A DNA stretch of 64,000 bases from Comamonadaceae bacterium CG12_big_fil_rev_8_21_14_0_65_59_15 (GTDB lineage Bacteria > Pseudomonadota > Gammaproteobacteria > Burkholderiales > Burkholderiaceae_C): positions 1-64,000 of the forward strand of contig PCUV01000116.1 in assembly GCA_002786915.1 (NCBI GenBank), given 5' to 3'. The notes beneath the pieces are model-generated. The model ran no database searches and was not told the origin of the DNA. It saw only the letters and a program-made list of their open reading frames with translations. How positions within the stretch are numbered: the first letter of the stretch is position 1; every line of letters begins with the position of its first letter. The position numbers and the translations under genes were made by a program. Positions 59,444 through 64,000 of this stretch are shown piece after piece.

Positions 59444-60676
59444 TCACAGCACCCAAAACCCGTGCGTGCCGTCTCGCTCCAATTGCGCGACCAGACCGTA
59501 TTCCCAGTCCAGATAAGCCTGCATCGCCTCTTGCGCGTTGTCGGTGCCTTCATAGGGGCGGCGGTAGCGGTGCGGGTTGGGCGCCACCGGCGCGGGCAGG
59601 CCACCGGTTTGCGAGCAGTCGGTTTGCGGCACACCGTCCAGTACCCACACATCCCACGCCATCTGGGCCAACCAAGAGGCGCTCATGCTGGCGCGCACGC
59701 CGTCGGTGTCAAACAACACCACGCGCGCACCGCGCACCGGCATGGCCATATCGGTTTCTTGCACCAATTGACCGCCCGGGGCACTTTCGAAACCGGGCAG
59801 ATGCCCCGCAGCAAATTCTTCGGGCGTGCGCACGTCAAAACAATACGTAGTGCGGGACAACCCGGCTTGAAAGCGTGCCAGGTCCGATGCCGTGGCACGT
59901 TGCACGCCGGCGCGGTCGGCCACACTGCGTGCACGCGTTGCCGCCTGCGCCTGTTGCGCGGGCGATACCGGCAAAAAACGGCGATCGGCACCGGTCTGTA
60001 GTGTCTGGCCTGCCAGCGTCCAGCCGATGGTGCCGTTACGCAGGGCGCACACCGGGTTGGGAATGTCCGCGTTGATCAAGGATTGCGCGCCGATGATGCT
60101 GCGCGTGCGCCCCGCACAGTTCACGATGACTTGCGTGCGCGGGTCGGGCGCCAGCGCACCTACGCGCAACACCAGTTCAGCGCCAGGCACGCTGATGCCA
60201 CCCGGGATGGCCATGGTGTGGTATTCGTCAAAACGGCGCGCGTCGAGCACCACCACGTCCGCCTGGCGCGCCAGCAAGTCTTGTACCTCGGGCGCGCTGA
60301 GCATGGGGGTGTGGCGCTGGGCCTCCACCAACTCGCCAAACGCCTTGCTGGGCGCATTCACGTCCTGAAACAACTCGCCGCCCGCGTCGCGCCAACCCTG
60401 CAAACCGCCGCTCAGCAACGTCACCTGCGTGTAGCCCAGCGCCTGCAGCGTTTGCCTGGCCGGTTCTGCCAGGTCCTCGCCGTCGTCATAGACCACCACC
60501 AGCGTGGTTAGGCGGGGAATGCGTTTGGGTGCGTCGGCGGCGATGCGATGCAGGGGCAGATTGGCGGCAAACAGCGGGTGCGCCTGCGCAAAAACATCTT
60601 CTTCGCGCACGTCCAGCAGTGCAATTTCAGTGCGCTCCAGCAGCGCCCGTCGAACGTCGTGATAAGTCTTGATCAT
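59444..60676 (-). CDS. Multi-domain rhodanese-like sulfurtransferase
   Basis: 410 residues with three rhodanese-like domains: ~1-105 (LLDVREEDVF, no catalytic Cys, YDDGED at the loop), ~120-230 (VVVLDARRFDEYHTM and VNCAGRTRS with the active cysteine), and ~265-370 (FDVRTPEEFAAGHLPGF, FDTDGV in place of Cys). Only the middle domain should transfer sulfur. It follows a thiol dioxygenase gene by 15 nt, suggesting joint handling of cysteine- or mercaptopropionate-derived sulfur. Confidence 0.88.
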   Translation of the reverse strand: MIKTYHDVRRALLERTEIALLDVREEDVFAQAHPLFAANLPLHRIAADAPKRIPRLTTLVVVYDDGEDLAEPARQTLQALGYTQVTLLSGGLQGWRDAGGELFQDVNAPSKAFGELVEAQRHTPMLSAPEVQDLLARQADVVVLDARRFDEYHTMAIPGGISVPGAELVLRVGALAPDPRTQVIVNCAGRTRSIIGAQSLINADIPNPVCALRNGTIGWTLAGQTLQTGADRRFLPVSPAQQAQAATRARSVADRAGVQRATASDLARFQAGLSRTTYCFDVRTPEEFAAGHLPGFESAPGGQLVQETDMAMPVRGARVVLFDTDGVRASMSASWLAQMAWDVWVLDGVPQTDCSQTGGLPAPVAPNPHRYRRPYEGTDNAQEAMQAYLDWEYGLVAQLERDGTHGFWVL

Positions 60677-60691
60677 GATGGGCAGGCTGGC

Positions 60692-61315
60692 TCAGTGTGC
60701 CGGGCGCAGGCGGGCGTTCATCTCGGCAGAGCAGTCCCAAAAATTAGGCAGCGTGGTGTTGCTGTAGCCCGAAACAAAAGGCTTTTGCGTGCCGTCTTCC
60801 AAAAAAACACTGCGCGCCACCGAGCCAATGTTGGCGCCGTACACATGGATGCTGATGGAAGGCTGATCGCTCAGTGCGTTGCTGACGCGGTGCACGTCGC
60901 CGATGGTGGGCGACACGGCCGCGACCTGCCCGGGCATCAGCTTGACGGCCTGGCCCTGCGCCGCCCAGCGCCCGTCGGCGGTGGGCGCATAGTCTTGCGC
61001 CAACTCGGCCCCGCGCAGCATGCCGATCAGGCCCCACACCGTGTGGTTGTGGATGGGCGTGCACTGGCCCGGCCCCCAGACAAAGCTGACCACACAAAAG
61101 CGCTCCAGCGAATCCACATGCAGCACATATTGCTGATAGCGCTGCGCATCAGGCGCAGCGTAGGTGTCCTGTAACCAGTCGTCATGCGCCACCAGTTTGC
61201 CCAGCAGCTTGCTGCCTTCTTTCAGGAGGGTGGGCTCGGCGGGGTGCTGGTCCAGCAGACGCGCCATGTGCTGGACAAAGGTTCTGAAGCGGGTGTGGTT
61301 GGCAGGTATAGGCAT
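60692..61315 (-). CDS. Cysteine dioxygenase-type thiol dioxygenase
   Basis: 207 residues, cupin fold. Iron ligands are His89 and His91 in PIHNHTVWGLIGMLRG and His142 in GDVHRVSN. The family oxidises cysteine or 3-mercaptopropionate to the sulfinic acid; the sequence does not settle which. Operonic with the downstream rhodanese gene. Start ATG 61315, divergent from the gene at 61451. Confidence 0.9.
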   Translation of the reverse strand: MPIPANHTRFRTFVQHMARLLDQHPAEPTLLKEGSKLLGKLVAHDDWLQDTYAAPDAQRYQQYVLHVDSLERFCVVSFVWGPGQCTPIHNHTVWGLIGMLRGAELAQDYAPTADGRWAAQGQAVKLMPGQVAAVSPTIGDVHRVSNALSDQPSISIHVYGANIGSVARSVFLEDGTQKPFVSGYSNTTLPNFWDCSAEMNARLRPAH

Positions 61316-61450
61316 GCTACTCAGCGCTAATCAATGGAAATTTGCGCGCAGACCCTTCTGAGGAACATTCCAGGGCCACGGCTTAGGTCAAGTTTAGCCA
61401 AGTGGATTGCGACACAATCCGGGTTAAAAAAAACAGCTACCTTGACTTGT

Positions 61451-63211
61451 ATGCAAATCGACGTTGCCGAAGCCCTCAATTTGTTGTGTGTGGATGACCT
61501 CAAAGCGTTAGCGCGCCAGCTGCCCGTCCCACCCTTGGCCAATCGCAAGGCAGAACTGGTCACAGCCATCAGCTGTGCACTGCTGGGACCCGGGTTGAAT
61601 GCACTTTGGGAGCGTCTTGACGCTTTGTCGCGTTCGGCCGTGGCCGAGGCAGCTCACGAATATCGGGGCGAATTCCTCGCGCAGCAGTTTCCGGCCAAGT
61701 ACCAGCGGTCACCCGCATTCAAAGAAAGCAACAAACCGGCCGCTCTGGGTCTTTTCATTTACCGGCATTTTGCCGAGCGCAGTCTGGGCATACCCACCGA
61801 TCTGCGCCAGCGCTTGCTGGAGTTTGTCCCCAAACCAGCGTCGGCACAAATTCAAACTGTTGCCGAGCCAGAACCTGTACCCGGCTTGGTGCAGCGCCAG
61901 ACCGAGCTGGATGCTGCGCAAGAGTTGGCGCTGGTGTTGCGAATGCTCGAAACAGAACGCGTCACGTTGGGTGGAAAAACAGGCGTTGCCAGCACGGCGA
62001 GCCAACGCTTGCTGTTGGCCAAGTTACCTGCTGGTGACTTTTACCCCTGGGTGGAGCCCGCCAATAAGTGGGAGCAGCACATTGGCCCGATCAAGGCCTT
62101 TGCCTGGCCGTTGCTGTTGCAGGCGGGTGGTTTGGCAAAGTGCGTGGGTACGCGCCTGACATTAACATCCGCCGGGATCAAGGCGATGTCTGTAGCGCCA
62201 GCGCAGACGCTTCGTCTGTTGTGGAACAAATGGCTGGGCAACCACTTGCTGGATGAATTCAGCCGCGTCGAAGCCATCAAGGGGCAGAAGAGTGCGGGCC
62301 GCGTGATGAGCGCCGCCGACGATCGCCGTGACGCGATCGAACAGGCGCTGCAAGACTGTCCGGTCAGTCAGTGGGTCGCCTTGCCCGAGTTTTCCCGCTT
62401 TATGCAAGCCAGCGGGCGTGACTTTGTGGTCACCCACGATCCGTGGAAGTTGTTTATTGCCGAGCGTCAATACGGCAGCCTTGGCTATGAGGGTTCGCAT
62501 ACCTGGGGCCTGCTGCAGCACCGCTACATTCTGGCGTTGCTGTTCGAATACGCAGCCACGCTGGGGCTGATCGATGTGGCTTACACCGACCCCACCGAAC
62601 TGGAAGGCGGGCTGGAAGATTTCAGGGATTTGTGGGGAGCCGATGAATTGACGTTTTTAAGCCGTTACGACGGCTTGCGTTTTTTCCGCATCAACGCGCT
62701 GGGCGCATTTGTGCTGGGTTTGAGCGACACCTACCAGTCGCCCAGGCCAGCCAGTGCGGTAGGTCTGCGTGTGCTGCCCAGTTTGTCCATTGGCGTGTCA
62801 AGTGGTGCGCTCGACGAGCAGGCACGACAGATGTTTGACACCTGGGCCGTGCAATTGCCCGACGATCTGTGGCGGCTCGATCGCAGCAAGGCCCTGGTGG
62901 CGCTGGAAAAGGGGTATGACATACAGGCATTGCAAGCGTTTTTGCAAGACCACACCACACAAGACTTACCAGAGAGTGTGGCGGCCTTTGTCGCCGAGTG
63001 CCGGGCGAACGCCCTGGCCGTCAAAGCCAGTGGTGTGGCGACGCTGCTGACTTGCTGCGATGCGGCCACCGCTGCGCGCATTGCAGCGCATCCCAAGCTG
63101 TCTGCATTGTGCTGGTGTGTGGAACCCAAAACCCTGGTCGTCAGGACGGATCGTCTGGCCAAATTCCGCGCTGTCTTGTCTCAGGAATTGGGGTTGGGGC
63201 TGGTGGCGTAA
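61451..63211 (+). CDS. Helicase-associated-domain-like protein (XPB N-terminal-like), uncertain
   Basis: About 586 residues from ATG 61451 (MQIDVAEALNLLCVDDLKAL). The N-terminus looks like a short SAP-type segment (LARQLPVPPLANRKAELVTA). The rest is helical, with HDPWKLFIAERQYGSLGYEG and HRYILALLFEYAATLGLIDV, and the end resembles domains found beside XPB-type helicases. No Walker motifs or catalytic signature is seen, and no DEAD/DEAH helicase gene is in the window. I do not assign a function with confidence. It lies between the two methionine synthase halves and on the opposite strand to both. Confidence 0.55.
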   Translation: MQIDVAEALNLLCVDDLKALARQLPVPPLANRKAELVTAISCALLGPGLNALWERLDALSRSAVAEAAHEYRGEFLAQQFPAKYQRSPAFKESNKPAALGLFIYRHFAERSLGIPTDLRQRLLEFVPKPASAQIQTVAEPEPVPGLVQRQTELDAAQELALVLRMLETERVTLGGKTGVASTASQRLLLAKLPAGDFYPWVEPANKWEQHIGPIKAFAWPLLLQAGGLAKCVGTRLTLTSAGIKAMSVAPAQTLRLLWNKWLGNHLLDEFSRVEAIKGQKSAGRVMSAADDRRDAIEQALQDCPVSQWVALPEFSRFMQASGRDFVVTHDPWKLFIAERQYGSLGYEGSHTWGLLQHRYILALLFEYAATLGLIDVAYTDPTELEGGLEDFRDLWGADELTFLSRYDGLRFFRINALGAFVLGLSDTYQSPRPASAVGLRVLPSLSIGVSSGALDEQARQMFDTWAVQLPDDLWRLDRSKALVALEKGYDIQALQAFLQDHTTQDLPESVAAFVAECRANALAVKASGVATLLTCCDAATAARIAAHPKLSALCWCVEPKTLVVRTDRLAKFRAVLSQELGLGLVA

Positions 63212-63215
63212 GGTC

Positions 63216-64000
63216 TCACGCCGCTTCCTTGTAAAACACGCTCTGGCGCAGCACCCGCCCTGCCAGCGGCGCCACCTTGTCGTGGATCGCGCCAATGTGC
63301 TCGGGCGTGGTGCCGCAGCAGCCACCCACGATGTTGACCAGACCGTCGCGCGCAAACTCGCCCACCAAGCGGCTGGTGACCTCGGGCGTTTCGTCAAAGC
63401 CGGTCTCGCTCATCGGGTTGGGCAGACCGGCGTTGGGGTAGCAGCTGATGAAGGTGTCGGGCGCGGCTTTGGCCAGCTCTTGCAGGTAGGGGCGCATCAA
63501 GGTGGCCCCCAGCGCGCAGTTCAGCCCTACGGCCAGCGGCTGCGCGTGGCGCACGCTGTGCCAGAAGGCGGTGACCGTCTGGCCGCTCAGGATGCGCCCG
63601 GACGCGTCCGTCACCGTGCCACTGATGATGATCGGCAGGCGCTCGCCGCTGGCTTCAAAATATTCATCAATGGCAAACAGTGCCGCCTTGGCGTTGAGCG
63701 TGTCAAAAATGGTCTCCACCAGCAGCGCATCGACGCCGCCTTGCACCAACGCGTCCACCTGTTCGTAATAGCTGGCGCGCAGGTCTTCAAACGTGACGTT
63801 GCGCGCGCCGGGGTCATTCACATCGGGGCTGATGCTGGCGGTTTTGGGCGTGGGGCCGAGCGCGCCCAGCGCAAAGCGAGGCTTGTCCGGCGTGGAAAAC
63901 TTGTCGCAGGCGGCGCGCGCCAGCTTGGCCGAGGCCAGGTTCATCTCAAACGCCAGGTCGGCCATGCCGTAATCTGCCTGGGCAATGCGTGTGGCACCAA
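63216..64000 (-). CDS. metH: Methionine synthase homocysteine-binding part (partial, runs off window)
   Basis: The visible 260 residues are a homocysteine S-methyltransferase domain. Zinc-binding cysteines are in [12 protein letters not shown] and [29 protein letters not shown] and [18 protein letters not shown] are further family motifs. The protein stops after FYKEAA, without a pterin domain, so it is a natural separate N-terminal unit that works with the gene at 56314. The frame remains open to the window end, so its start lies beyond 64000. Confidence 0.95.
   Translation of the reverse strand, partial: GATRIAQADYGMADLAFEMNLASAKLARAACDKFSTPDKPRFALGALGPTPKTASISPDVNDPGARNVTFEDLRASYYEQVDALVQGGVDALLVETIFDTLNAKAALFAIDEYFEASGERLPIIISGTVTDASGRILSGQTVTAFWHSVRHAQPLAVGLNCALGATLMRPYLQELAKAAPDTFISCYPNAGLPNPMSETGFDETPEVTSRLVGEFARDGLVNIVGGCCGTTPEHIGAIHDKVAPLAGRVLRQSVFYKEAA

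Noticed and set aside
1..64000. tRNA, rRNA or prophage genes
   Set aside because: I looked in the intergenic regions for cloverleaf arms, 16S/23S signatures, integrases and phage structural genes and saw none. A tRNAscan-SE run would confirm the absence of tRNAs.

Overview
The window reads as a G+C-rich chromosomal segment of a betaproteobacterium, most likely family Comamonadaceae (Rhodoferax-like). This placement is inferred from gene content: metK divergent from paired LpxL-type acyltransferases, a methionine synthase coded as two separate genes, an SAH riboswitch, a NapC-less nap operon and many c-di-GMP proteins. No rRNA, tRNA, prophage or CRISPR array was seen.

Layout. 1-7.7 kb: a three-gene envelope glycosylation operon (GT9, GtrA-like, ArnT/PMT-like), metK, two lipid A-type acyltransferases and engB. 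7.8-11.8 kb: a di-heme cytochrome c, the msrPQ repair pair and a DUF4143 ATPase with a promoter predicted to give a leaderless mRNA. 11.8-15 kb: a decayed REP-associated (RAYT) transposase inside 19-bp inverted repeats, a low-G+C TMTC-like membrane/TPR protein beside pilA (with a sigma-54 promoter), and a collapsed TacA/TacT toxin-antitoxin remnant. 15-24 kb: a CaiB CoA-transferase, an MFS transporter with a truncated second copy 6 kb away, and three c-di-GMP proteins, two carrying hemerythrin domains.

24-33.3 kb: an anaerobic nitrogen block on the minus strand, napD-A-G-H-B, a Crp/Fnr regulator and an octaheme HAO-like cytochrome, with a second Crp/Fnr regulator and an FNR/DNR-type box upstream. 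33.3-39.6 kb: a HotDog hydratase-like protein, a YgbA_NO-like protein, an FAD-linked 2-hydroxyacid dehydrogenase, an AmmeMemoRadiSam pair (radical SAM enzyme plus a Memo-AMMECR1 fusion) and PduO-type cobalamin adenosyltransferase. 40-51.4 kb: an amino-acid block of ornithine cyclodeaminase plus arginase, then a lysine route (kamA, kdd, kamB-like, kamD, kamE, kal, kce) with a divergent Lrp/AsnC regulator. PduO could supply adenosylcobalamin to KamDE. 51.5-56.2 kb: a large sensor diguanylate cyclase, then a cluster of small broken or orphan genes. 56.2-64 kb: the two methionine synthase halves separated by rhodanese, thiol dioxygenase and helicase-associated-like genes, with an SAH riboswitch before the larger half.

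The most unusual property is the density of dispersed palindromic repeats. Family A has GGGGTCAGA...TCTGACCCC ends, family B GTCATGCCGGG/GTCATTGCGA ends; family C is seen once, and family D is a two-copy nested palindrome with a compensatory stem change. Several lie inside reading frames and are translated: the N- and C-termini of the KamB-like protein, the KamD tail, the Memo-AMMECR1 linker and two places in MetH. One truncates a PIN-like toxin gene. Some of the others sit in the 5' leader of napDA, in the napA-napG gap and in the kamA-kdd gap.
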